Assembly (NCBI RefSeq): GCF_000619825.1 | Contig: NZ_JHUW01000008.1 | Location: 186,001-250,000, forward strand | Reading direction: 5' to 3' | DNA: 64,000 nt | From: Prevotella sp. MA2016 | GTDB taxonomy: Bacteria > Bacteroidota > Bacteroidia > Bacteroidales > Bacteroidaceae | Shown: one piece after another, positions 41,864 through 51,016 of the stretch | How positions within the stretch are numbered: position 1 is the stretch's first letter | Layout: each line of letters begins with the position of its first letter | Program-made: the position numbers and the translations under genes | Notes under the pieces: generated by a model | What the model was told of the DNA's origin: nothing | The model's input: the letters and a program-made list of their open reading frames with translations, nothing else | Database searches by the model: none

Positions 41864-43153
41864 ATGATGAAAATAGCAGTAATAGGAGCTGGAGTATCCG
41901 GCTTAAGTGTAGCACATTTTTTAGGTGAAAACAATCGTGTGGTTGTTTTTGAAAAAGAAAGCCAACCTGGAGGCCTTATTAAATGTCGTAGAGTTAATGG
42001 CAGCCTTTTCCATACATGTGGGGGCCATGTGTTTAATTCAAAGCGCCAGGATGTACTTGACTGGTTCTGGTCAAAGTTCGTAAAGGAAGAGGAATTCTCA
42101 AAAACAGATCGAAACTCCTGTGTTTTTATGGACAAGAATGGAACTTCACTAGAACATGACAATATACCATACCCCATAGAAAACCATATGTACCTCTTTG
42201 ATGAGGAGACACAGAAGGCTTTCTATGAAGATTTGGAGGAAATTGATAAGGTAAAAGGCCTTAATGCCAAATTCACAGACTATGATAGCTTTGGTAATTT
42301 CCTTCGCTGGCGTTTTGGTAAGACTCTATATAATCTTTATTTCCAGCCCTATAACGAAAAGGTATGGAGGCGAGACTTGACCACAGTGCCTATGTCATGG
42401 ATGGAGGGCAAACTCCCGATGCCAACCACTCAGGAAATGCGTGATAATAATGCTAATAAGGTCGAGGAGAAGGCATTTGTCCATTCCACTTTCTGGTATG
42501 AAAAGAAAGATGGTTCACAGTATATTGCAGATAAACTTGCAGAAGGGTTAGATATAAAGTACAATTCAGATATTGATTGTATAGAATACAAAAATGGTCA
42601 TTGGATTGTATGTGGTGAAGACTTTGACAAGGTTGTGTTCTGCGGCAATATCAAGGACATGGTGAAGATAATTAAAGGAGTTGATGTGGAGGCACACAAA
42701 GCGCCAGTCGATGCCTTGGAGTATCATGGAACCACTGCAGTGTTTTGTGAAATAGATAAGAATCCATATTCCTGGATTTATCAGCCTTCTCGTCGCCATG
42801 AGAGTCACCGTATCATTTGTACCGGTAATTTCTCACAAACGAATAATGATGCCTCCGTTCCAGAAGGGCGTATTACTGCTACCATTGAGTTTACGGATGA
42901 AATAAGCAAGAAAGATATTCTTGAGAACCTGAAACGCATTCCACTCAGTCCAAAGTATATTGATCATAAGTATAATAAATATACTTATCCTATTCAGGAT
43001 GCAAATACGCGAACAATGATTCAGAATTTAAAAGCAACACTCTCTCCTTTTGGTTTTTACTTTACAGGACGCTTTGCAGACTGGGAGTATTATAATATGG
43101 ATGTAGCGATGGGTGCAGCAATGGATTTGTGTAAAATAATTAGCCAAAAATGA
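41864..43153 (+). CDS. UDP-galactopyranose mutase-like flavoprotein
   Basis: A 429-residue FAD/NAD-binding protein: IAVIGAGVSGLSVAHFLGEN (dinucleotide fold), VFEKESQPGGLIKC, and FHTCGGHVFNSKRQDVLDWF, the segment typical of the UDP-galactopyranose mutase/amine-oxidase-like group in capsule loci. C-terminal GFYFTGRFADWEYYNMDVAM is the second FAD contact. The probable role is ring contraction of an NDP-sugar to a furanose, though related oxidoreductases exist. The leader holds three hairpin repeats. Overlaps the next gene as ATGA. Confidence 0.8.
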   Translation: MMKIAVIGAGVSGLSVAHFLGENNRVVVFEKESQPGGLIKCRRVNGSLFHTCGGHVFNSKRQDVLDWFWSKFVKEEEFSKTDRNSCVFMDKNGTSLEHDNIPYPIENHMYLFDEETQKAFYEDLEEIDKVKGLNAKFTDYDSFGNFLRWRFGKTLYNLYFQPYNEKVWRRDLTTVPMSWMEGKLPMPTTQEMRDNNANKVEEKAFVHSTFWYEKKDGSQYIADKLAEGLDIKYNSDIDCIEYKNGHWIVCGEDFDKVVFCGNIKDMVKIIKGVDVEAHKAPVDALEYHGTTAVFCEIDKNPYSWIYQPSRRHESHRIICTGNFSQTNNDASVPEGRITATIEFTDEISKKDILENLKRIPLSPKYIDHKYNKYTYPIQDANTRTMIQNLKATLSPFGFYFTGRFADWEYYNMDVAMGAAMDLCKIISQK

Positions 43154-44037
43154 TTCATATGGAAACGAAGGTCGCTCTATTAGTTATTTATAATCATAGG
43201 TTTGACAAGAATATAAAGCGAGTTCAAGAATTATATTCAAAAAAGTTCAGTTACATATACCATGTCGTTCCTTTTTATGATGGCAAAATTGAAGGTGTAG
43301 ATGTAATTCCTGTTTATGAATCATCATATAATTTTCAGGGTTATATAAGCCAGGCATATACGCATATAAAAGATAATGGGTTTACGCATTATCTTGTTAT
43401 AGCAGATGACATGATTGTTAATCCCGAGGTGGATGAGCAGAATATCTGGGATTTGGTTGGCATAAATAAAGATGAATGCTTTATTCCAGCAAATTTGAAA
43501 GTGTTCCAAACGATGAAGATTTTTTGGAGTCCAATTTGGGATGCTCTTACATATAGAATAAATATTCCTGGAGTGGAAATAGAAAAGATTCTACCAAGTA
43601 AGGATTTTGCCATAGAAAGATTTCACTATTATAATTTGCCTACAGGCCCCATACCTTTTTCTGTATTGCTACCTCATTATCAGAATTATGTTTTGGCTAT
43701 AAAAAAACTACCATGGTATAGAAAACTTAATTATCCTTTAGTAGGCTGTTATAGTGATTCTTTGTTTATAACATCAGATGCAATGAGCAGTTTCTGTACT
43801 TATTGTGGCGCTTTTGCGGCAACAAATTTATTTGTCGAAGTTGCAATTCCCACAGCGTTAATACTCTCCACGAAAAAACTTAAATTTGACAAGGATATTA
43901 AATTGCATAATGGGGCTTTATGGACTAAGTCGATTCACTTGTTGGATAAATATGGTTATAGTCTAGAAAAACTCATAAACGATTTCCCAAAGGATAAGTT
44001 TTTTTTACATCCAGTTAAATTGTCAAAATGGAAATAA
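43150..44037 (+). CDS. putative glycosyltransferase-like protein of unknown family
   Basis: Not confidently recognised; 295 residues. The N-terminal part looks like a GT-A half (KVALLVIYNHRFDKNIKRVQ, then THYLVIADDMIVNPEVDEQN, an Asp-Asp in DxD position). The remainder holds WDALTYRINIPGVEIEKILP and a cysteine pair in FCTYCGAFAATNLF. Coupled at both ends (ATGA and a 10-bp overlap), so probably a sugar transferase of the locus. Confidence 0.6.
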   Translation: MIHMETKVALLVIYNHRFDKNIKRVQELYSKKFSYIYHVVPFYDGKIEGVDVIPVYESSYNFQGYISQAYTHIKDNGFTHYLVIADDMIVNPEVDEQNIWDLVGINKDECFIPANLKVFQTMKIFWSPIWDALTYRINIPGVEIEKILPSKDFAIERFHYYNLPTGPIPFSVLLPHYQNYVLAIKKLPWYRKLNYPLVGCYSDSLFITSDAMSSFCTYCGAFAATNLFVEVAIPTALILSTKKLKFDKDIKLHNGALWTKSIHLLDKYGYSLEKLINDFPKDKFFLHPVKLSKWK

Positions 44038-44867
44038 CAAGAGAGAACATTCAAAAACCGAAAACACTTGCTGTGATTATGTCACTTTACAAGAGTGATG
44101 TATTAGAATATGTAAAACTTGCCACAGAAAGCATCCTTAATCAAAGTTATTCTGACTTTGATTTCTATATTCAATATGATGGATACGTTCAAAAGGATGT
44201 AGATGATTATCTATCTGGGCTGAAGGATGAGCGCATCCATATTAATAGAAGAGACGAGAACAAGGGGTTAGCGTATTCCTTGAATGAATTGCTCAGAATA
44301 GTAATGCCAAAGAATTATGACTTTATAGCCCGAATGGATGCAGATGATATATCTATGCCGGAGAGGTTTGAGAAGCAGATTGCTTATATGGAGTCACATC
44401 CTGAAACGGAGTGCTTAGGTACCTGGGCTATAGAAATAAAGTCTGACGGTAGTGAGTACTACCGCAAGCAGATGCCTGAAAAACATGAGGGATGCTGGAA
44501 GCAGTTTATGATTAGGGACTGTATGATTCATCCCACAGTGATGTTCCGCAGAAGCTACATAGAGAAGGCTGGTTTGTATTCGTTGGATACCTACTTTGGC
44601 GAGGATACAATGATGTGGGCACAAGGCTTTGCAGCCGGTTGTAAGTTTGCCAATGTGCCAGAATATTTATTCAAATTCCGTTTGAATGACGACTTCTTCA
44701 ATCGTCGCAGAGGATGGAAACATGCAAAAGGCATCTTGACCCTTCGCTGGAAAGTGAATAATATGTTGCACTATCCTTTGAAGGCATATCTGTATGCAAT
44801 GGCGTATGCAGGGGCGAAGATGATGCCTACAACTATTCTAAATTTGATTTATAAGACTGCAAGGTAA
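44028..44867 (+). CDS. glycosyltransferase family 2
   Basis: A 279-residue GT-A enzyme: LAVIMSLYKSDVLEYVKLAT, NKGLAYSLNELL, FIARMDADDISMPERFEKQI (DxD) and GTWAIEIKSDGSEY. C-terminal EDTMMWAQGFAAGCKFANVP is the usual acidic acceptor-site motif of this subgroup. A relative with the same DADD/DSDD layout stands at 52494 in the mirrored locus. Confidence 0.91.
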   Translation: MEITRENIQKPKTLAVIMSLYKSDVLEYVKLATESILNQSYSDFDFYIQYDGYVQKDVDDYLSGLKDERIHINRRDENKGLAYSLNELLRIVMPKNYDFIARMDADDISMPERFEKQIAYMESHPETECLGTWAIEIKSDGSEYYRKQMPEKHEGCWKQFMIRDCMIHPTVMFRRSYIEKAGLYSLDTYFGEDTMMWAQGFAAGCKFANVPEYLFKFRLNDDFFNRRRGWKHAKGILTLRWKVNNMLHYPLKAYLYAMAYAGAKMMPTTILNLIYKTAR

Positions 44868-44902
44868 GATCTCAACGAAAGCCTTAACGATAACGATTGA
44901 TA

Positions 44903-45997
44903 ATGCTTTCAGAAAATATACAGAAATTCTTCTTGATACTGCAGTTGGCAGTAGGCAAGCAAATAAAGCCCCCCCTTCATTTAAGTGAGAATGGTTGGCA
45001 CTCAATATATGATATTGCTTCTAAGCAAAGTCTGGTTGGAGTAATGATAGAAGGGATTCAGAGACTATCAGAGATAGATACTAGCCAGAAGCCCCCATTA
45101 ACGTTGTTATACGAATGGATAGGAATAGCAGAACACATAAAGCGTCAGAATAAACTGATGGATGAGAGATCTGAAATGCTAACAAGAATCCTGAAAAGTT
45201 GGGGATATGATAGCTGTATATTAAAAGGGCAGGGTGTTGCTAGACTATATCCTAAACCGGAACTGAGACAAAGTGGAGACATTGACATTTGGGTGAATGG
45301 TTTTAGGAATGATGTTGTAAAAGTACTAAAGAAGCAATATATAGGTCTTTCCGATATTGACTACGTTAACTGTCATGTGGGATTCTTTACTGATGCAGAA
45401 GTGGAGGCTCATTTCAAGCCAACCTGGATGTATAATCCGTTTACTGATAGGAAGCTCCAGAAATGGATAGAAGCAAACAAGGCTGCCCAGATGGCTAACT
45501 ATGACAAAGAGGTAAAGTTCTGCTATCCTACTATAGAGTTCAACCTCGTGTTCTCTCTGATCCATATCTATCGTCATGTGTTTCAAGAGGGTATTGGTCT
45601 GAGGCAGTTAATGGATTACTATTATATTCTTATTCATAGCAGCAATGAAGAAAGAGTAAAAGCTTTTGCTACATTGTGCTCTTTTGGAATGAAAAAGTTC
45701 ATCGGAGCTGTGATGTATGTGCTACGTATAGTATTTGATATTGATGAGACATTGCTCCTTTGCGAGCCAAACAACAGGGAAGGTAAGTTCCTGCTTGATG
45801 AAATATTGCGAGGAGGTAACTTTGGCAAGTATGATGATAGAAACGAAGCTATTCCTGTAGATAACAAGATACAGCATGGTTTGTTTAATATAAAGCGCAA
45901 TCTTCGCTATCTCAAGCACTATCCTAGCGAAGTTCTTTGGATGCCACTATGGAGAGTCTGGCACTGGAGTTGGAGAATGAGTAAGGGGTATTTATAG
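44903..45997 (+). CDS. nucleotidyltransferase-fold family protein
   Basis: A 364-residue protein of the uncharacterised nucleotidyltransferase group found in capsule loci. The core is SCILKGQGVARLYPKPELRQ, then SGDIDIWVNG, the DxD metal pair, and later VEAHFKPTWMYNPFTDR and FQEGIGLRQLMDYYYIL. Start taken as ATG 44903; a TTG two codons earlier is less likely. A C7 run (44969-44975) lies in the N-terminal part. The paralogue is at 51418. Confidence 0.82.
   Translation: MLSENIQKFFLILQLAVGKQIKPPLHLSENGWHSIYDIASKQSLVGVMIEGIQRLSEIDTSQKPPLTLLYEWIGIAEHIKRQNKLMDERSEMLTRILKSWGYDSCILKGQGVARLYPKPELRQSGDIDIWVNGFRNDVVKVLKKQYIGLSDIDYVNCHVGFFTDAEVEAHFKPTWMYNPFTDRKLQKWIEANKAAQMANYDKEVKFCYPTIEFNLVFSLIHIYRHVFQEGIGLRQLMDYYYILIHSSNEERVKAFATLCSFGMKKFIGAVMYVLRIVFDIDETLLLCEPNNREGKFLLDEILRGGNFGKYDDRNEAIPVDNKIQHGLFNIKRNLRYLKHYPSEVLWMPLWRVWHWSWRMSKGYL
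44969..44975 (+). repeat. C7 homopolymer in the nucleotidyltransferase-fold gene
   Basis: Seven C encoding Pro-Pro (IKPPLHL), 22 codons after the start. A one-base slip would stop the protein early. Confidence 0.7.
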
Positions 45998-46005
45998 ATT
46001 TTAAG

Positions 46006-47301
46006 ATGATTAATGATATAAGAATTATGAACATGAAATTAAGAAACATACCTTTCTCTCCGCCGGATATGACGGAGGGAGAGGCAAAAGAGGTACGTGA
46101 GGCTATTCTTTCGGGATGGATTACAACAGGCCCGCGTACAAAAAAACTGGAACAGCAGATTTCTGATTATGTACACACAGAGAATACTGTATGCCTGAAC
46201 TCTGCTACAGCAGCACTGGAGATGGTGTTGCATCTGCTGGATATTCAGCCTGACGATGAGGTGATAGTACCGGCATATACCTATACGGCAACGGCCTCTG
46301 TAACACAGCATGTGGGCTGCAAACTGGTGCTGGTGGATAGCCAGAAGGACAATGTGGAGATGGACTACGACAAACTGGCTGATGCCATCACGGAAAAGAC
46401 TAAGGTGATTGCACCTGTGGATCTGGGTGGTATCGTAGCTGACTATGATCGTGTGTTTGAGATTGTAGAAGCAAAGAAGGGACTGTTCAAGCCTAACAAT
46501 GCTTTGCAGGCTAAGATAGGCAGAATAGTTATCTCTGCAGATTGTGCCCACTCCTTTGGTGCCCAGTGGCATGGGAAAATGGCTGGAGCAATTGCAGATT
46601 TTTCTTCGTTCAGCTTCCATGCGGTGAAGAACTTCACTACTGCTGAAGGAGGCGCACTGACTTGGAACCTGCCCTTTGGCAATGAGGTTGTTCCTACGGA
46701 TGCTGATTATATGCCTACTGTACCTAAGAAAGAGGGTGAAACTTGGAATGAGATGTTGTATCGCATTTCGCAGTTGTTCTCTCTGCATGGCCAGAACAAG
46801 GATGCATTGGCAAAGACGAAGTTGGGAGCCTGGGAGTATGACATCATCGGTCCTTGGTATAAATGCAATATGACGGACATTATGGCCGCCATGGGATTGG
46901 TTCAGATGAAGCGTTATGATGGCATGTTGAAACGCCGCCAGGAGATTGTGGCAAAGTATGATGCTGCATTAAAGGACTTGAATGTGGCTGTGCTGAATCA
47001 TAAGGGGGCTGACCATTGCAGTTCGCATCATCTGTATCTGGTACGCTTGCTAGGTAAGACGCGTGAGGATACCAATAAGGTGATTGAACAGATGGCTGAG
47101 CGTGGTATTGCCTGCAATGTGCACTACAAGCCGCTGCCTATGATGACGGCATACAAGGCACTGGGATTCGACATCAAGGATTATCCCAATGCTTATCATC
47201 TGTTTGAGAATGAGGTGACACTGCCGTTGCACACAAAACTGACGGATGAGGACGTAGAGTATGTCATCTCTAATTTTGTAGAAATCATAAAGAATCTTTA
47301 A
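46006..47301 (+). CDS. DegT/DnrJ/EryC1/StrS sugar aminotransferase (locus 1)
   Basis: A PLP-dependent NDP-keto-sugar aminotransferase of up to 431 residues. SGWITTGPRTKKLEQQISDY opens the family, CLNSATAALEMVLHLL binds PLP phosphate, DCAHSFGA gives the PLP Asp, and FSFHAVKNFTTAEGGAL holds the Schiff-base lysine. Start may be ATG 46033 (MKLRNIPFSPPDMTEGE), closer to the family. It likely makes the amino sugar that the next gene's transferase loads onto the lipid carrier (4-amino type inferred). Confidence 0.93.
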   Translation: MINDIRIMNMKLRNIPFSPPDMTEGEAKEVREAILSGWITTGPRTKKLEQQISDYVHTENTVCLNSATAALEMVLHLLDIQPDDEVIVPAYTYTATASVTQHVGCKLVLVDSQKDNVEMDYDKLADAITEKTKVIAPVDLGGIVADYDRVFEIVEAKKGLFKPNNALQAKIGRIVISADCAHSFGAQWHGKMAGAIADFSSFSFHAVKNFTTAEGGALTWNLPFGNEVVPTDADYMPTVPKKEGETWNEMLYRISQLFSLHGQNKDALAKTKLGAWEYDIIGPWYKCNMTDIMAAMGLVQMKRYDGMLKRRQEIVAKYDAALKDLNVAVLNHKGADHCSSHHLYLVRLLGKTREDTNKVIEQMAERGIACNVHYKPLPMMTAYKALGFDIKDYPNAYHLFENEVTLPLHTKLTDEDVEYVISNFVEIIKNL

Positions 47302-47894
47302 TGAAGAGGATTTTCGACGTAGTAGCTAGTGGGCTTGGCTTGATTGTGCTGAGTCCACTATTCATAATACTTGCTATATGGATAAAGTTGGATAGCAAAG
47401 GCCCGGTGTTCTATCGCCAGGTGCGTGTGGGTTTTAAGAACAAGGACTTCCGCATCTTTAAGTTCCGCTCGATGAGAGTTGGGGCTGATAAAGGTAGTCT
47501 GGTAACCATTGGTGGGCATGACCCTCGTGTCACTCGTTCTGGCTACTTTATCCGTAAGTTCAAGTTTGATGAACTGCCACAGCTCATTAACGTATTCTTG
47601 GGAGATATGTCGTTGGTTGGTCCTCGGCCGGAGGTACGTCATTATGTGGACTACTGGACACCTGAGCAGATGCATGTGCTGGATGTACGTCCTGGTATTA
47701 CAGATCCAGCGTCTATTAAGTTCAGGAATGAGAATGAGCTGATGGAAAAAGCAGAAGACCCTGAGAAATATTATATCGAGGTCATTATGCAGGAGAAAAT
47801 TAAGTTGTATCTTGAATATGTGGAGAAGCACAACTTCCTATACGACTTGGGATTGATATTCAAGACCTTCTGGGTGATTGTGAAGGAAAGGTAG
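47301..47894 (+). CDS. initiating undecaprenyl-phosphate sugar-1-phosphate transferase (PglC type, locus 1)
   Basis: A 197-residue monotopic phosphoglycosyl transferase. One N-terminal membrane helix (FDVVASGLGLIVLSPLFIIL), then KGPVFYRQVRVGFKNKDFRI, FKFRSMRVGADKG and the catalytic FKFDELPQLINVFLGDMSLV followed by GPRPEV. It loads the first sugar phosphate onto undecaprenyl phosphate at the cytoplasmic face. The start codon overlaps the aminotransferase stop (TAATG). Confidence 0.94.
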   Translation: MKRIFDVVASGLGLIVLSPLFIILAIWIKLDSKGPVFYRQVRVGFKNKDFRIFKFRSMRVGADKGSLVTIGGHDPRVTRSGYFIRKFKFDELPQLINVFLGDMSLVGPRPEVRHYVDYWTPEQMHVLDVRPGITDPASIKFRNENELMEKAEDPEKYYIEVIMQEKIKLYLEYVEKHNFLYDLGLIFKTFWVIVKER

Positions 47895-47907
47895 TTGACT
47901 ACTCCTT
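47883..47907 (+). terminator. weak stem-loop at end of capsule locus 1
   Basis: AAGGA, bulge AAG, GTAGT, two-base gap, ACTAC, TCCTT, then AATAAAAAAT. There is no clean T run, so a terminator role is uncertain. Confidence 0.3.
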
Positions 47908-47958
47908 AATAAAAAATACAATAAAATCCCCTTTTCTCCGTTTGTTTAAAAGAAAGCC

Positions 47959-49041
47959 ATGGAGAAAAGATTAACTATTTTAAGCAGATGCTTTCACGTT
48001 TTTAGCGAATTACCACTATGTAAGAAATCAGAAACCATGTATCAGCGACTGCTGCGATACATCAACGAGGCGCACCGCGATGGGGTGATGGGCGACGGAC
48101 GTTATGCTGTGGCCTTGGGAAAGGCCGAGAAGCTGCACCGGTTCCTCATCATTAGTGGCAAACCGAAGATATCCGCCAGCAAGTTTACAACCGACATGGT
48201 GCTGCAATATCGGCAGTTTATCTACGACGAATACACCTACGTACCGCTACATCCCGATCTCTATCCTTGCTCGTCAGGTCATCGTCCACCCCGAAAACGC
48301 ATGCGCGACACCACGGTGGTGCACGACCTGAAACTGCTTCAGGCATTCTTTGCCGAGCTTGAGAATACAAACGAAATACGCCGCTCTCCGTTTCGAAATA
48401 TTTCGATGGAGAAGCGGCGTATTATGATGCATGTGATGTATGATGCACCAATATACTTGCGGGCCGAGGAGTTGAAACGGGTGATAGATACGAAGGTGCC
48501 TAAGGAATTGCAGTGGGCTAAGGATCTATTTGTACTAAACTGTGCTATAGGTTGTCGTATCAGCGACCTGCTTCGACTCACGCCTGAAAAGATAGCTGTT
48601 TCCGACGAGGGCATCCCTTACGTACATTATATCCCCCATAAGACGATGCGGTTTCAGACGTCGAATCGAGAGGTGACCACACCGCTGATAGAGCCTGCCT
48701 TAGAGATTATCCAGCGCACCCAACTGCGGTTTTTCGACAAGGATCTGAACTACGCCAAGCAGCGCTACAACAAGACGTTGCGACAGCTATTGGCGTTTTG
48801 CGGCATTACCCGTCGCGTAAGTATCTATTGCCCCGAGACAGGCGACAATGTGTATAAGCCCATCTGCGGGATTGCGACATCCAAACTGGCGCGAAAGACG
48901 CATATCGACATGCTCAACAAAGTGCAGATAAACTACTATGCGGCAGGCCTGCACCGAAATGGTTCCGAAGCCGTGTTTCGCTATACCAATCTGGAACTGT
49001 CAGACCGCTACCGCCTGATGCAAGCCGCGTTTAGGGGATGA
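47959..49041 (+). CDS. tyrosine recombinase/integrase between the capsule loci
   Basis: A 360-residue Bacteroidota-type tyrosine recombinase with an N-terminal SAM-like core-binding region and C-terminal catalytic domain. Box I Arg is in AIGCRISDLLRLTPE. The middle Arg is in TSKLARKTHIDML, where the usual HxxR His is replaced by Lys. GLHRNGSEAVFRYTNLELSD supplies the His and the Tyr nucleophile. It ends 5 bp from the convergent aminotransferase stop. Relatives drive DNA inversions in Bacteroides surface loci. No obvious att or inverted repeats were found beside it. Confidence 0.85.
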   Translation: MEKRLTILSRCFHVFSELPLCKKSETMYQRLLRYINEAHRDGVMGDGRYAVALGKAEKLHRFLIISGKPKISASKFTTDMVLQYRQFIYDEYTYVPLHPDLYPCSSGHRPPRKRMRDTTVVHDLKLLQAFFAELENTNEIRRSPFRNISMEKRRIMMHVMYDAPIYLRAEELKRVIDTKVPKELQWAKDLFVLNCAIGCRISDLLRLTPEKIAVSDEGIPYVHYIPHKTMRFQTSNREVTTPLIEPALEIIQRTQLRFFDKDLNYAKQRYNKTLRQLLAFCGITRRVSIYCPETGDNVYKPICGIATSKLARKTHIDMLNKVQINYYAAGLHRNGSEAVFRYTNLELSDRYRLMQAAFRG

Positions 49042-49046
49042 GGGGA

Positions 49047-50342
49047 TTAGGCTAGGATATTACCTTTTATGGTTTCAACGATGTACTTCACATCATCATC
49101 GCTGACGTATGGACCAGCGGGCAGGCACATGCCAACTTTAAAGACGGCCTCTGATACACCATTCACATAGGCGGGGGCATCCTTATATACAGGCTGCTTG
49201 TGCATGGGCTTCCACACTGGGCGAGCCTCGATGCCTGCAGCATCCAAAGCCACACGCATTGCCTCTACGTTTTCATTTGGCTGACAGTCTGTAGTAGCAG
49301 ATTCTGCTGCATGGATAACACCAGCTGCACCACCTACAGCACCTGTTACGATGGTCTTGTATGCATTCTCCTGACCTTTCACCTTCACATTCTCATTGAT
49401 AGTGATGGTGCAAAGCCAATAGTTAGAATCATAATCACCATTGTTTGGCTGTTTATGCACGGTTATACCAGGCACATCAGCAAGCAGCTCCTCATACATC
49501 TTCTGCACATGCTTATGATGTGCAATATGGTCATTCGCCACAGTCATCTGTCCGCGACCAATACCTGCACAGATATTACTCATACGGTAGTTGTAGCCTA
49601 TCTTCTCATGCTGATAGTACGGATAGCTCTCACGATACTGTGTAGCATACATCATAATCTCGCGCCAGTGCTCTTCATCCTCTGTAATCAGCGCACCACC
49701 GCCTGAGGTCGTAATCATCTTGTTGCCGTTGAAGCTCAGTACACCATACTTACCGAAAGTGCCCAGCACCTGTCCTTTATATTTAGAGCCAAATCCCTCA
49801 GCAGCATCCTCCACTACTGGGATTCCGTATTTGTTCGCAATCTCCATGATGCGGTCAATCTTGTATGGCATACCATAAAGAGCAACAGGCACGATAGCCT
49901 TAGGAGTCTTTCCAGTCTTGGCAACACGGTCTTTGATTGCCTCCTCCATCAACTCAGGATCCATATTCCAGGTATCCTTCTCAGAATCCACAAACACAGG
50001 TGTAGCGCCCAGATATGTTATAGGATGACTTGAAGCACAGAATGTAAAGCTCTGCACAACCACCTCATCCCCAGGCTTCACGCCACAGTTCAGCAGTGCC
50101 AGATGCACCGCAGCCGTACCAGCACTCAGTGCCACCACACGCTTAGAAAGACTTCCATTCTTCAATCCTTCCCTTTTTTCATTTTGGTTCACGAATTCTT
50201 CCAGGTCTTTTTCAAACCCATTCACGTTGGGACCCAGGGGTACTACCCAGTTTGTATCAAATGCTTCTTTTACGTACTTCTGTTCTATTCCGTCCTCGCT
50301 CATATGAGCCAGACAGAGGTAAATTCTTTTTCTTTCAGACAT
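49047..50342 (-). CDS. DegT/DnrJ/EryC1/StrS sugar aminotransferase (locus 2, PglE-like)
   Basis: A 431-residue PLP aminotransferase starting RIYLCLAHMSEDGIEQKYVK. VVALSAGTAAVHLALLNC, VVEDAAEGFGSKYKG and GVLSFNGNKMITTSGGGALI give the PLP phosphate site, Asp and lysine. It resembles PglE-type enzymes that aminate UDP-4-keto-6-deoxy-GlcNAc. An Ala/Gly-rich insert (TIVTGAVGGAAGVIHAAES) interrupts the C-terminal domain. It follows the PglC-type transferase at 50352, so the amino sugar is probably the first sugar of the repeat unit. Confidence 0.93.
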   Translation of the reverse strand: MSERKRIYLCLAHMSEDGIEQKYVKEAFDTNWVVPLGPNVNGFEKDLEEFVNQNEKREGLKNGSLSKRVVALSAGTAAVHLALLNCGVKPGDEVVVQSFTFCASSHPITYLGATPVFVDSEKDTWNMDPELMEEAIKDRVAKTGKTPKAIVPVALYGMPYKIDRIMEIANKYGIPVVEDAAEGFGSKYKGQVLGTFGKYGVLSFNGNKMITTSGGGALITEDEEHWREIMMYATQYRESYPYYQHEKIGYNYRMSNICAGIGRGQMTVANDHIAHHKHVQKMYEELLADVPGITVHKQPNNGDYDSNYWLCTITINENVKVKGQENAYKTIVTGAVGGAAGVIHAAESATTDCQPNENVEAMRVALDAAGIEARPVWKPMHKQPVYKDAPAYVNGVSEAVFKVGMCLPAGPYVSDDDVKYIVETIKGNILA

Positions 50343-50351
50343 ATTGCATTC

Positions 50352-51005
50352 TTAAATTAGTTCTCCATTATATTCCATTTTCTTACCAAGTACAGTACAT
50401 AATATCATTTGTATATCCTTCACAAACGAATAATGTCTGTAGTAATAGCAATTCAGTCGCACCTTATCTGGATAGATAACCGTATCATTGTACTCTACGG
50501 CTATCTCCTGCATAGGCCGATTATCACCAGCCTTCTGTTTCTGAGCCACATACTCAGAAATCATTTCATCTTCCAACCGGTATTTCAATGTCGCTGGCCC
50601 TGTGATACCTGGGCGAAGCTTCAGCACATCCCTATCCGAACCTTGGAGATTATCTGCATAACCTGGAACATCAGGGCGTGGCCCCACGAAGCTCATCTTG
50701 CCCCGCAGTACATCCCAAAGTCCAGGAAGTTCATCTATCTTGTAATGCCGTAAAGTTGAGCCAAAAGGAGTGATGCGACTATCCCCAGCTACGCTCACAG
50801 TCGAACCATTGTGTTTCACAGTCATCGTGCGGAATTTATGGCAGTTAAACAACTTGCCATTCTTTCCCACTCTCTTCTGCACAAAGAACGCAGGTCCTCC
50901 CGGCATTTTTACTTTCACCAATATCGCCACAACCAGCAGCACAGGCCATAGGAACAACAATCCTATCAATGCGACCAGACGGTCGAAAACAAATTTTAGT
51001 ATCAT
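50352..51005 (-). CDS. initiating undecaprenyl-phosphate sugar-1-phosphate transferase (locus 2)
   Basis: A 217-residue monotopic phosphoglycosyl transferase: hydrophobic N-terminus (LVALIGLLFLWPVLLVVAIL), GGPAFFVQKRVGKNGKLFNC, HKFRTMTV, and YKIDELPGLWDVLRGKMSFV followed by GPRPDVPGY. It starts lipid-linked assembly for locus 2. It is diverged from the locus 1 enzyme at 47301 and lies 9 bp upstream of its aminotransferase. Confidence 0.93.
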   Translation of the reverse strand: MILKFVFDRLVALIGLLFLWPVLLVVAILVKVKMPGGPAFFVQKRVGKNGKLFNCHKFRTMTVKHNGSTVSVAGDSRITPFGSTLRHYKIDELPGLWDVLRGKMSFVGPRPDVPGYADNLQGSDRDVLKLRPGITGPATLKYRLEDEMISEYVAQKQKAGDNRPMQEIAVEYNDTVIYPDKVRLNCYYYRHYSFVKDIQMILCTVLGKKMEYNGELI

Positions 51006-51016
51006 AACAAGATCTC

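Noticed and set aside
46039..46788. 249-residue antisense frame in the locus 1 aminotransferase
   Set aside because: Shadow of a clear DegT-family gene; His/Arg/Cys-rich translation without a domain.
47883..49046. Invertible promoter or att site beside the tyrosine recombinase
   Set aside because: Apart from the short stem at 47883-47907 no inverted repeat pair was found flanking a promoter-like segment, so no invertible element is claimed.
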